64,000 nucleotides of DNA, from NCBI GenBank assembly GCA_937942875.1, contig CALEBT010000038.1, positions 1 to 64,000 on the forward strand. Direction: 5' to 3'. Below, one piece after another: positions 9,256 to 18,895 of the stretch. The notes under the pieces are model-generated. The model had not been told where the DNA came from. It made no database searches and saw nothing but the letters and a program-made list of their open reading frames with translations. The translations under genes and the position numbers were made by a program. The first letter of the stretch is position 1. Each line of letters begins with the position of its first letter. This DNA comes from an uncultured Ignavibacterium sp. GTDB lineage: Bacteria > Bacteroidota > Ignavibacteria > Ignavibacteriales > Ignavibacteriaceae.

Positions 9256-10758
9256 TTGAATATTAACAACTTTCTCTCAGACATAGATTTAATTTATCCG
9301 GAAATCATTTTAGTTTCCACTTTGATTGTTATTTTATTATATGATTTAATATTTACCAAGAATAAAAGACTGCTTCCATTTTTCTCTTTATCCGGAATTT
9401 TCATTGCAACATTATTTACAATCCTAAACTTTGGTAAAAATGAATTTGCCTTTGGTTACGGCTCAAATAATTATCTTTTATCAATAGACGATTTTTCCAA
9501 CTTCTTCAAACTTATAATTTTAATATCATCATTCATTATTATTCACTTTTCAATATTATCAAATGAAATCAAAATTTGCATAGACAGACACGGCGAATAT
9601 TATACTTTATTGTTTGGAATGATGGCAGGAATGTTCTTTTTGGTTTCAGCAAACGATTTAATTGTAATATATGTATCTATAGAAATTCTTTCACTTTCAT
9701 CTTATGTTCTTGCTGGATTTGTCAAAACCTCCTTAAGAAATAGTGAGGCGTCTCTCAAATATGTTATATATGGTGGTGTATCAAGTGGTATAATGATTTT
9801 TGGTATGTCTTTAATTTACGGAATGACCGGCTCAACAAATCTCGCTGAAATTAATTCAATATTAAAAGTTACTGCACTTTCTGATATTACATTTTTAACA
9901 AGCATATTGATGGTTTTAGCAGGAATAGGATTCAAAATTTCAATTGTGCCTTTCCATTTCTGGACACCTGATGTTTATGAAGGAGCTCCTATTCCAATCA
10001 CTGCTTATCTCTCTGTTGCCAGTAAAGCTGCTGGTTTCGCTGTTTTAATTCGTTTTATAAAAATTATGTTTTTATCCGGAATTACAAATAATGAATATTG
10101 GGTTCTTTTTCCTATTATTGACTGGAGAAGCCTTTTAGTTATTTTTTCAATCATAACAATGACTTTAGGAAATCTTTCGGCTCTTTGGCAGGATAATTTG
10201 AAAAGAATGCTGGCATATTCTTCAATTGCTCACGCTGGCTATATTTTACTTGGCTTGGCTGTTTTATCAAATCAAGGCTTAACTGCAGTTCTTATTTACT
10301 TTATAATTTATCTTTTTATGAATCTTGGAGCATTCCTCGTTTTAATGTTAATTGCTAATGAAATAAACTCTGAAGACATTGATGATTATAAAGGACTTGG
10401 ATATTCTTTACCATTTCTTTCGGCAATGCTTTCAATCTTCTTAATCTCTTTAGTTGGACTTCCTCCTACTGCAGGATTTATAGCAAAACTTTATTTATTT
10501 ATTGCTTTGGTAGATGCTAAAATGATTGTGGTTGCTGTAATTGCATTGCTGAATACTGTTTTGTCACTTTACTACTATATCAGAGTTCTGAAAAATCTAT
10601 ACCTTTCCAAACCAAATGAAAGATACATTAAAATTAAAAATACCAGTTTATCTTATCCCTTAGTTTTTATTTTAGGCACACCAGTTTTTGTATTCGGATT
10701 ATATTTTACTCCAATAACAGATCTTGCAAAATATTCACTGAAGATTCTTGGAATTTAG
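9256..10758 (+). CDS. nuoN: NADH-quinone oxidoreductase subunit N
   Basis: This is the third antiporter-like subunit (500 aa). Signatures are VSIEILSLSSYVLAGFVKTS, FKISIVPFHFWTPDVYEGAPIPITAYLSVASKAAGFAVL and MLAYSSIAHAGYILLGLAV. The start is a TTG at 9256, preceded by AAGTGAG about ten bases upstream; no ATG gives a complete first helix. It is the last gene of the operon. No nuoE, nuoF or nuoG lies before the next gene. Confidence 0.93.
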   Translation: MNINNFLSDIDLIYPEIILVSTLIVILLYDLIFTKNKRLLPFFSLSGIFIATLFTILNFGKNEFAFGYGSNNYLLSIDDFSNFFKLIILISSFIIIHFSILSNEIKICIDRHGEYYTLLFGMMAGMFFLVSANDLIVIYVSIEILSLSSYVLAGFVKTSLRNSEASLKYVIYGGVSSGIMIFGMSLIYGMTGSTNLAEINSILKVTALSDITFLTSILMVLAGIGFKISIVPFHFWTPDVYEGAPIPITAYLSVASKAAGFAVLIRFIKIMFLSGITNNEYWVLFPIIDWRSLLVIFSIITMTLGNLSALWQDNLKRMLAYSSIAHAGYILLGLAVLSNQGLTAVLIYFIIYLFMNLGAFLVLMLIANEINSEDIDDYKGLGYSLPFLSAMLSIFLISLVGLPPTAGFIAKLYLFIALVDAKMIVVAVIALLNTVLSLYYYIRVLKNLYLSKPNERYIKIKNTSLSYPLVFILGTPVFVFGLYFTPITDLAKYSLKILGI

Positions 10759-10858
10759 ATTTTTATTTTTTAACCGGCTGCATAAATTTAGGCTAATAAT
10801 TTCTGATTCTTATAATTCACTCATAATCCGATTTAATATTTTATACTAAGTTTCAAAA

Positions 10859-12043
10859 ATGAAAATAAAACTGCCAATATATTTAGATAACAATGCAACA
10901 ACACAAATGGACCCGCGTGTTGTTGAGACAATGATGCCGTATCTTTCAGAAAAATATGGAAATTATTCAAGTAAGCATAAATTAGGTTATGAAGCTCATT
11001 CCGCAGTTGAATATGCAAGAGAACAAATTGCTAAACTTATTAACGCAAATGCAGATGAAATTATTTTCACAAGTGGTGCAACAGAATCAATAAATTTAGC
11101 TCATATAGGATTTGCAGTTGCCAATCAGTCAAAAGGTAAACATATAATTTCATCCTTGGTTGAACATGCTGCCTCTTATGAATCACTTCAATTTTTATCA
11201 AAAGCTGGATTTGAAGTAACTTTTATTAAACCAGACAAATATGGAAAAATTGACCCTGCTGAAGTGGTCAAAAATGTTAAAAAAGACACGATTTTAATTA
11301 GTTTAATTTATGCCAATAACGAAATTGGAACAATTACAGACCTTCAACCAATTGCAGATTTTTGTAATGCAGAAAAAATAGTTTTCCATACAGATGCCAC
11401 TCAAGCAGTTGGAAAAATTAAAATTGATATCCGTGAACTTAATCCTTCAATGATGTCTTTTAACGCACATAAAATCTATGGACCCAAAGGAATTGGTGCA
11501 CTTTTTATAAACAAGAACTCTTTCAAATTCAATCTTTCTCCTTTGATTTTTGGCGGTAATCAAGAGAATTCCTTACGTTCAGGAACTTTAAATGTACCTT
11601 CAATTGTTGGTTTTGGTAAAGCGTGTGAAATTTTATTACAAGAATTTGAAAAAGATATTCAACATTATAAAAAGTTGACGGATTTTATGAAAAAAGCTCT
11701 AATAGCTAATTTATCTGATGTTAAACTTAATGGTCATTCATCAGATAGAATTTACAATAATCTAAATTTTACAGTTAAAGATGTTTTAGCTAATTCACTT
11801 ATTAAAAATATTCCTGAAATTGCCTTTTCAACTGGTTCCGCCTGCTCATCTGAAGGAAACAAAAAGAACAGAATTCTTAAGGCAATCGGGTTACCAGACA
11901 ATGATATTGATTCTACATTCAGAATTGGTGTAGGAAGATTCAATAATATGAATGACATCGAATTTGCGTCTGAAATACTAATAAATCAGATTTCTTCAAT
12001 TCGTGAAAAATCATATAAAAATCAAGTGGCTCATAATCTATGA
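10859..12043 (+). CDS. Cysteine desulfurase (NifS/IscS family)
   Basis: This PLP enzyme takes sulfur from cysteine as a protein persulfide for Fe-S cluster or thio-cofactor synthesis. In 394 aa the markers are YLDNNATTQMDP at the N-terminus, HIISSLVEHAAS with His103 that stacks on PLP, FHTDATQAVGK, Lys205 in FNAHKIYGPKG as the Schiff-base lysine, and the mobile-loop catalytic Cys329 in STGSACSSEG. The position before an IscA-like gene argues for an Fe-S role, but no IscU scaffold gene follows. The 3' end overlaps the next small gene by 4 bases, so the two are translationally coupled. Confidence 0.93.
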   Translation: MKIKLPIYLDNNATTQMDPRVVETMMPYLSEKYGNYSSKHKLGYEAHSAVEYAREQIAKLINANADEIIFTSGATESINLAHIGFAVANQSKGKHIISSLVEHAASYESLQFLSKAGFEVTFIKPDKYGKIDPAEVVKNVKKDTILISLIYANNEIGTITDLQPIADFCNAEKIVFHTDATQAVGKIKIDIRELNPSMMSFNAHKIYGPKGIGALFINKNSFKFNLSPLIFGGNQENSLRSGTLNVPSIVGFGKACEILLQEFEKDIQHYKKLTDFMKKALIANLSDVKLNGHSSDRIYNNLNFTVKDVLANSLIKNIPEIAFSTGSACSSEGNKKNRILKAIGLPDNDIDSTFRIGVGRFNNMNDIEFASEILINQISSIREKSYKNQVAHNL

Positions 12044-12372
12044 AAAATATGAATTTTAATAATTTACTTAACTCACTTATAAACAATAAAGATGAATTTT
12101 TTCAATACCTGAGAGCAAAATTTCCTTTATTTCATAATTCAAACTTTTTCTTCAGAGACTTACAATTTGGGGTTAAAGGATATTTTGAAAAGAAAGGAAT
12201 TCTTCTTTCATACTCAGATTCTGAAAAATTAGCACGACTTTTTTCAGAAAAACTAATAGAGCAAAATATTTTTGTAAGATTATCAGATAACGCCTGGAAA
12301 ATCAATAGTTTAAATTATATTACAAAAGAGCCGGGAGATCCATTTAAAAACATTCAATTGGGAGGAAATTAA
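12040..12372 (+). CDS. Unknown 110-aa protein between cysteine desulfurase and IscA-like genes
   Basis: I do not recognise a family. The protein has no cysteine, so it cannot be a replacement Fe-S scaffold. It has an amphipathic N-terminal half (NNLLNSLINNKDEFFQYLRAKF). Residues from about 50 to 90 look like a compact helix-helix-strand unit, and a winged-helix-like fold is possible but not shown. There is no signal peptide or membrane segment. It overlaps the desulfurase stop by 4 bases and ends one base before the iscA-like ATG, with GGGAGG just upstream of that ATG. It was therefore almost certainly made together with Fe-S enzymes and may be an accessory or specificity factor; that role is a guess. 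Confidence 0.8.
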   Translation: MKNMNFNNLLNSLINNKDEFFQYLRAKFPLFHNSNFFFRDLQFGVKGYFEKKGILLSYSDSEKLARLFSEKLIEQNIFVRLSDNAWKINSLNYITKEPGDPFKNIQLGGN

Positions 12373-12373
12373 A

Positions 12374-12724
12374 ATGATTGAATCTGTTAACACTCAGGAA
12401 ATAACTGTAACAGAAAAAGCATCAAAAGAAATAAAAAGGATTATGCAGGAAAATAAAATACCAGAAAGTTTTGGTTTGAGAGTCGGAGTAAAAGGTGGTG
12501 GTTGCTCGGGTTTAACCTACACTCTCGGGTTTGATGAGTTTACAAAAGAGAGTGATACTGTTATAGAATCTAATAATATCAAATTATTTATTGATGGAAA
12601 AAGTCTGTTTTATCTGTCCGGAACTGAGTTAGATTTTTCTGATGGATTAAATGGAAGAGGATTTGTCTTTAATAATCCAAATGCGAAAAAAACCTGTGGC
12701 TGTGGAGAATCTTTTGGAGTTTAA
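12374..12724 (+). CDS. Iron-sulfur cluster carrier, IscA/HesB/ErpA family
   Basis: This A-type carrier of 116 aa passes Fe-S clusters to target enzymes. The three cluster-binding cysteines are in place: Cys44 in VKGGGCSGLTY, and Cys108 and Cys110 in KKTCGCGESF near the C-terminus. The segment LDFSDGLNGRGFVFNNPNA is the standard core. A strong ribosome binding sequence overlaps the end of the upstream gene. With the complex I operon immediately before, likely clients include NuoB and NuoI, though that is inference. Confidence 0.94.
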   Translation: MIESVNTQEITVTEKASKEIKRIMQENKIPESFGLRVGVKGGGCSGLTYTLGFDEFTKESDTVIESNNIKLFIDGKSLFYLSGTELDFSDGLNGRGFVFNNPNAKKTCGCGESFGV

Positions 12725-12736
12725 TAAGAGGTAACA

Positions 12737-13459
12737 ATGAACCGTAAAAATTTTATTTTATCAGCCGCTACTATAATTGGTGGCTCATTAACTACTGTAT
12801 TAGCAAATAAAATTGGAATAAATATTAATAAATTAAATGAAAGGAATAATTTAATGAGCAAATTTGAGTTACCCGCTTTATCCTATTCTTATGATGCCTT
12901 AGAGCCATATATTGATAAAGCTACAATGGAAATTCATCACACAAAACACCATCAGGCTTATGTGAACAACTTAAACAAAGCCATTGACGGAACCGAATTA
13001 GAAGGAAAAACTCTTGACGAAATGTTCTCAATGATGTCAAAACTTCCTGCTGCAGTTAGAAATAATGGTGGTGGGCATTGGAATCACGATTTGTTCTGGA
13101 AACTTATGCAACCAGGTGGTGCAAAGCAACCAGAAGGTAAATTAGCAGATGCCATAAATTCAGCTTTTGGGAGTTTTGATGAATTTAAGAAAAAGTTCTC
13201 CGAAGCTGCTATCGGACGTTTTGGATCTGGCTGGGCTTGGTTAATTGTTTCAGATGGAAAACTTGTAATCACCTCCACTCCAAATCAAGACAATCCATTG
13301 ATGGATGTAGCCGAAGTCAAAGGCAATCCGATTCTTGGCTTAGATGTTTGGGAACACGCATACTATCTTAAATATCAAAACAGACGTCCGGAATATATTG
13401 AAAACTGGTGGAATGTTGTTAACTGGAATGTAGTTTCAGAGTATTTTTCAAAAATTTAA
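12737..13459 (+). CDS. sodA: Superoxide dismutase (Mn/Fe) with N-terminal extension
   Basis: This enzyme converts superoxide to peroxide and oxygen. The catalytic domain starts at Met40 ([20 protein letters not shown]). Metal ligands are visible in [24 protein letters not shown] and [25 protein letters not shown] carries the glutamine position typical of Mn-preferring enzymes. The first 39 residues are extra: MNRKNF followed by a hydrophobic stretch to about residue 23, like an export signal or membrane anchor with a weak twin-arginine look. Both the ATG at 12737 (AAGAGG, 5-base spacing) and the ATG at 12854 (GAAAGGA, 8-base spacing) have good ribosome binding sites, so two forms may be made. 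Confidence 0.92.
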   Translation: MNRKNFILSAATIIGGSLTTVLANKIGININKLNERNNLMSKFELPALSYSYDALEPYIDKATMEIHHTKHHQAYVNNLNKAIDGTELEGKTLDEMFSMMSKLPAAVRNNGGGHWNHDLFWKLMQPGGAKQPEGKLADAINSAFGSFDEFKKKFSEAAIGRFGSGWAWLIVSDGKLVITSTPNQDNPLMDVAEVKGNPILGLDVWEHAYYLKYQNRRPEYIENWWNVVNWNVVSEYFSKI

Positions 13460-13486
13460 TCTGTTTTAATATCTTTTCAATGATTT

Positions 13487-13527
13487 AGGCAAGTCATTAG
13501 TTATTAAAGACTTGCCTTTTATTTTTT
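13487..13527. terminator. Hairpin terminator between convergent genes
   Basis: AGGCAAGTC at 13487-13495 pairs with GACTTGCCT at 13509-13517 (9 bp, 13-base loop) and is followed by a T-rich run on the plus strand. It lies between sodA and the minus-strand membrane gene that ends at 13563, and could act in both directions, more weakly on the minus strand. Confidence 0.8.
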
Positions 13528-13562
13528 CAAAAAGAGCTTAAAAAATTGCTTTTAATCTTAAT

Positions 13563-13955
13563 TCAGAGATTAAATATCAACACTATCGAAAGATATCCAC
13601 CAACTAAAAGTGCTAAAATTCCGGAAGTTAAAACAGACCATATAAAACGCTGCTTAAATGCTGTCTCAGGACCTAAAAGAAAACTAACTATTATCCCAAA
13701 AAAGAAAGATAAAAAAATTCCGAATAGTGGAAACATTGCAGACATTGGAGCTGCTTCACTACCATATTTCGGCTCAACAAAAGAACTTGCTATAAGAACC
13801 AAAATAGTAGCTAAAAGCCAGGGAATACTCGCACCAAAAGGTACAATCCAAAAAGATAATGGCGAAGTTCCTCGCCATTTTGCTAAAACTGTTAGTCCTA
13901 TTCCAATAAAAATTACCAATATTAAACCAAAAATAACGGTTTCTGTTTTAACCAT
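13563..13955 (-). CDS. Small four-helix membrane protein, unknown
   Basis: The 130-aa product is strongly hydrophobic, with four predicted membrane helices: about residues 7-26, 36-57, 72-93 and 106-127. Short charged loops carry KWRGTS and PETAFKQR. No family was recognised. The opposite strand is open here too, but that reading is basic and lacks hydrophobic segments, so it is a shadow. The gene follows a heme-type lipoprotein gene by 33 bases and ends before a terminator, making it the probable last gene of the atpDC transcription unit. Confidence 0.65.
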   Translation of the reverse strand: MVKTETVIFGLILVIFIGIGLTVLAKWRGTSPLSFWIVPFGASIPWLLATILVLIASSFVEPKYGSEAAPMSAMFPLFGIFLSFFFGIIVSFLLGPETAFKQRFIWSVLTSGILALLVGGYLSIVLIFNL

Positions 13956-13988
13956 TTTTAAATGTCGGGCTAAATTAAGAAATGATTT

Positions 13989-14567
13989 TTATTTAATAAC
14001 TTTTTCAATTGAAATAGCCCCTCTTAAATCTCCGAAATTATAGTTGATGGCTTTGTCTTGTGGGTATTTTGTTACTATAATGTTGCTGACTTCAGGTAAT
14101 ATTTGCGCTTCTTGACCGTGGCAATTTAAACACTCAGCTTGAATAAAGATTGGCTTCAAAAATCTGACTTTCTTAGTTGAATTTTCAGTTATTAGCTCAA
14201 TATTCTCTACCTCTGGCGATAAATTACCATCTGCAAATAATTCTTCAAACAATTTCAATACTTTCGTTTCATAATCATCCGGGACATTCTTAGGATTTCT
14301 GTTTTTAAGGCTTACTCTTTTGATTGATAGATTTTTGGATTTAGAATAATTCTCAGTTAATATTTGAGCTGTATCAGAGCACACATTAACAGCAGAGACT
14401 ATCCCTTCTGTCTGAATTTTATAAACTAAAACTGATTTAAGTGAATCCATAAAAGTTTTAGCTTCTTTACGAAGTTCTGATTTAATATCATCACTTAACT
14501 GATATTCTTTTTCAGATTTGCAAGCGAAAATTAGCAAAAAAAAAATAAATGTGATTAACTTTTTCAT
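13989..14567 (-). CDS. DUF3365/Tll0287-like heme-binding lipoprotein
   Basis: This exported lipoprotein of 192 aa has a signal peptide ending in the lipobox LIFAC, followed by a periplasmic domain. A single c-type heme motif, CLNCHG, sits near residue 147. The pattern of a helical N-terminal half with VNVCSDTAQ and then a CxxCH region fits DUF3365 (Tll0287-like) domains, which bind heme and have been proposed as redox sensors. I start at the ATG at 14567 because it gives a clean lipoprotein signal; an in-frame TTG at 14591 is less likely. The gene lies 40 bases after atpC, suggesting co-transcription with ATP synthase subunits. The function is inferred, not known. Confidence 0.8.
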   Translation of the reverse strand: MKKLITFIFFLLIFACKSEKEYQLSDDIKSELRKEAKTFMDSLKSVLVYKIQTEGIVSAVNVCSDTAQILTENYSKSKNLSIKRVSLKNRNPKNVPDDYETKVLKLFEELFADGNLSPEVENIELITENSTKKVRFLKPIFIQAECLNCHGQEAQILPEVSNIIVTKYPQDKAINYNFGDLRGAISIEKVIK

Positions 14568-14607
14568 AGGACTACATAAAACATTTTTCAAAACAATAAA
14601 TCATATA

Positions 14608-15014
14608 TTATTTATTGTATGCTTCTTTTAATTTAATCCTATTCATAGCTCTTAGAAAAGATGCTTTGGCTCTTTCTAAATCAATGTCAGGATTTTTTTC
14701 GCTTAATCTTTTTTCAGCTCTTTCTTTTGATTCGATTGCTCTATCTAAATCAATTTCCTCAACATCTTCTACAGAATCGGCTAAAACTAAAACTTTGTTG
14801 TTCAATACTTCAATAGTACCACCGGAAATAGCGAAATATCTTTTTTGATCCTCAATACTGATTCTTAATTCACCAATTTCCAAAGTTGAAACTAAAGGAG
14901 CGTGATTTTTTAAAATCTGAAAACTTCCTGAAGTACCAGGGACATTTACAGAAGTAACCTGTCCTTGAAAAACTGTTTTTGAAGGAGAGATTATCTCGAG
15001 ACTAATATCAGTCA

Positions 15015-15015
<1 letters not shown>
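14608..15015 (-). CDS. atpC: ATP synthase epsilon subunit
   Basis: This is the F1 central-stalk subunit, which couples rotation and can inhibit ATP hydrolysis. The 135-aa product has the N-terminal beta-sandwich signature (PSKTVFQGQVTSVNVPGTSGSFQILKNHAPLVSTL) and a C-terminal two-helix domain rich in Arg, Lys and Glu. The start overlaps the atpD stop by one base (TAATG). Only atpD and atpC are here, so the remaining F0F1 genes must be elsewhere in the chromosome. Confidence 0.95.
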
Positions 15016-16436
<1,421 letters not shown>

Positions 16437-16454
16437 TTAATTGAATTTTGAATG

Positions 16455-16486
16455 CAAAAATAAGCAAGCATTATATATGTAACAAA
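16455..16486 (-). promoter_or_regulatory. Bacteroidetes-type promoter for atpDC
   Basis: On the minus strand TTTG (complement of 16483-16486) is followed after exactly 20 bases by TATTTTTG (complement of 16455-16462). This matches the -33/-7 consensus of Bacteroidetes. The expected start site is near 16448, giving a leader of about 20 bases that contains AAAGGA before the atpD ATG. Confidence 0.65.
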
Positions 16487-16579
16487 CATTTGAAAATAAG
16501 GTATTTACAGTATTATTTTTTTATACACTTAATGAAAAGCCTAAAATAATATTTAAGAATAATTATGATATAATTAGTA

Positions 16580-18895
16580 CTATTTTATTATTATCATCTT
16601 GAAGGCTTGAGATTCTGCCTCACTAAATAATCTATATATATATGTTCCACTGGATAATTGGCTTCCATCGTAATCTATTGATACCACACCACTTTGGAGA
16701 TAATCATTAAACAGTGTTTTTATCTCACGTCCAAGTAAATCATAAATAATAAGTTTATAATTACCCGGCTTTAATACATCAAAACGAATTGAAGTTGATG
16801 GATTAAACGGATTTGGATAATTTTGATACAGTCTGAAATTATTTGAAAAACTTACATTGCCAAATTCTTCAACGGAAACAGGAACTATGAACGAACCAGT
16901 ACCGCCTGATTCATTATATCTTCGTTTAAATTCCTGCATATACTGGTTGGCAATAAAAAGATCCTCTATAATAATAAGATTTTCATCATTGTCATTTGAA
17001 GCGGCATTAGACCAGTTTGCTGAACCAGAAATAATTGCAGGATTAGAATTTGGCTGAGTTGCATCAACGATTCCATATTTATGATGTAAAGTTGCACCTA
17101 CATTTCCAAACATTTGTGCAAAAGAATTGAGAAAATTATATTGACTACCAGTTGTATTAACCTGATCAATAATTCCTCTTACATCTGTTACACCGGCATT
17201 AAATCTATTATTTATTGCTGTTGCGATATCTGAGCGTGTGAAAGCATATACTGCAAAGTAAATGTCTTTATTAGCAGTGCCAATGACATTTGTAATTTTT
17301 CCCATTGTGCCATCAGATGGACTAAAATAAACTCTTACAGTTTTTCCTCCGATGTTAAATGTATGGGGAGTATTATCAGTTTTTTGAATACCAAATTTTG
17401 CATTTGAAGAATTTGGCAGATCACCACTTCCACCCCACATTTCCTCAAACTCAATTTTATAAGCCTGAGTAATTGTAGGGTCGTTAATTTCAATGACATT
17501 ATTTTCCCATCCTGCTTCTAATGCGGATACATTCCACGATCCGGTCCAAAGCCAATCATTTGTTTGAATTGTATCACGGGCATCAAATATGAAAAACTTA
17601 TTATGCATAATTCCATTGAGTCCGGAGGTTCTTTTCAGAACTGGAATTCCTGCATTTATTAAAGTCTGAACATTATTTTGTGTAGTTCTATTGTCATAGA
17701 CGAATCTTACTTTTACACCACGATTTTTTGCTGCTACTAATGCATCAGCAACATTAGGCAAATCAAAAAAGCTATAAAGTGCCATATCAATGGAATATGT
17801 TGCACTGTTAATTCTGTCTATAAGTTTTTGTGCAAAATTAACATTTCCTTTCGCAGCATTTCCCGGAATTGCAACTGTGGTGTCTACTGAAAAGTTAAAA
17901 TATATATTTATTGTTCCGACTGAAGGGTTTGATGATGCGGTAGTAACTGATTGTATGGAACTGAAACTTGTTCCGGCTGAATTTCTGGAATAAGCCCGGA
18001 AATAATACAATGTACCTGATTGTAGATTTGAAATTGGTACTATATGATTTGTTGTATTTCCCTGAATAACTACCGAGTCAAGTTCTAATGAAGGTGTGAG
18101 TCCATATTTCACCTGACTGTTTCCCGGTCTAACTGTATTAAAGTAAACTATAAAACTATTAGTAGTTATATTGCTTGCAACTACGGGATTTAAGACCAAA
18201 GGAGTATTATCAGTAACCAAATCATTAATAAACCTCGGAAGAATTTGATAGCCGGAATTATAAGGAGCAGAGGTTTTAAATTGTCCGAGTACGCCAATAA
18301 TATCAACCGGAGACTGTGGAATCGGCTGACCAATTATTGTTGAAACATCATTATCAATTCTTAATCCGGCTGACAGAGTTCCGGTTGCATCACTAATATT
18401 ATAATTTGTTGCAGAAGCAAAATTACCAGTTGCAAGAATTGTAACGTTGTTTATTCTTATCAATCTGCTTTCATATTCTTCAAATCCATTCCATTGTTGA
18501 GATACGATATCAGCGATAGTAACAATTGTAGTATCGAAATATCTGTTTGATGAATGTTTTGTAAAAACCGAGCCTGCTCTTCGAAAATCTAATTGAGTAA
18601 GTCCGTTAAAATGGGTCAGAGTTGATGTTACAGTAACCGAATCTCCAATAGCAACTTGCGAAGTAAATCCTGATCCAAATATTGAAATCCCGGCTGTAAT
18701 GTCCTGAATAGAACCGGGACCATTTACACCGAACTGATTAGATGAAGTTACGATTCCGGATATAGTAAAAACTTGTCCGGTATCTATGGGAACTCCATTT
18801 GGATCGTTATTCTTTAAATCAGCAATTGGAGTTATTAGCTGTGAATAAATGAGTGTGTTATAAACAAAAACAAGTAGAATTAATATTTTTCTCAT
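16580..18895 (-). CDS. Secreted phospholipase D-superfamily protein with T9SS tail
   Basis: This is a modular 771-aa exported protein. A signal peptide ends at LIYS|Q. Residues about 20-230 are OB-fold-like (TISGIVTSSNQFG, SIQDITAGISIFG), then a fibronectin type III-like domain to about 320. The catalytic region has two HKD motifs: HNKFFIFD near residue 430 with TGSWN after it, and HHKYGIVD near 604 with SGSANWS after it. The last about 85 residues are a type IX sorting domain (LYQNYPNPFNPSTSIRFDV...FKMIIIK). Two complete HKD motifs predict an active enzyme: a nuclease or phospholipase at the cell surface. OB-like modules favour nucleic acid, but this is inference. It is the last gene of the exported-protein operon, overlapping the previous gene by 4 bases. 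Confidence 0.88.
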   Translation of the reverse strand: MRKILILLVFVYNTLIYSQLITPIADLKNNDPNGVPIDTGQVFTISGIVTSSNQFGVNGPGSIQDITAGISIFGSGFTSQVAIGDSVTVTSTLTHFNGLTQLDFRRAGSVFTKHSSNRYFDTTIVTIADIVSQQWNGFEEYESRLIRINNVTILATGNFASATNYNISDATGTLSAGLRIDNDVSTIIGQPIPQSPVDIIGVLGQFKTSAPYNSGYQILPRFINDLVTDNTPLVLNPVVASNITTNSFIVYFNTVRPGNSQVKYGLTPSLELDSVVIQGNTTNHIVPISNLQSGTLYYFRAYSRNSAGTSFSSIQSVTTASSNPSVGTINIYFNFSVDTTVAIPGNAAKGNVNFAQKLIDRINSATYSIDMALYSFFDLPNVADALVAAKNRGVKVRFVYDNRTTQNNVQTLINAGIPVLKRTSGLNGIMHNKFFIFDARDTIQTNDWLWTGSWNVSALEAGWENNVIEINDPTITQAYKIEFEEMWGGSGDLPNSSNAKFGIQKTDNTPHTFNIGGKTVRVYFSPSDGTMGKITNVIGTANKDIYFAVYAFTRSDIATAINNRFNAGVTDVRGIIDQVNTTGSQYNFLNSFAQMFGNVGATLHHKYGIVDATQPNSNPAIISGSANWSNAASNDNDENLIIIEDLFIANQYMQEFKRRYNESGGTGSFIVPVSVEEFGNVSFSNNFRLYQNYPNPFNPSTSIRFDVLKPGNYKLIIYDLLGREIKTLFNDYLQSGVVSIDYDGSQLSSGTYIYRLFSEAESQAFKMIIIK

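Noticed and set aside
13546..14043. 165-codon plus-strand open frame
   Set aside because: It lies opposite the minus-strand membrane gene and part of the heme lipoprotein, is rich in Lys, Pro and Ile without a recognisable fold, and is a shadow of those genes.
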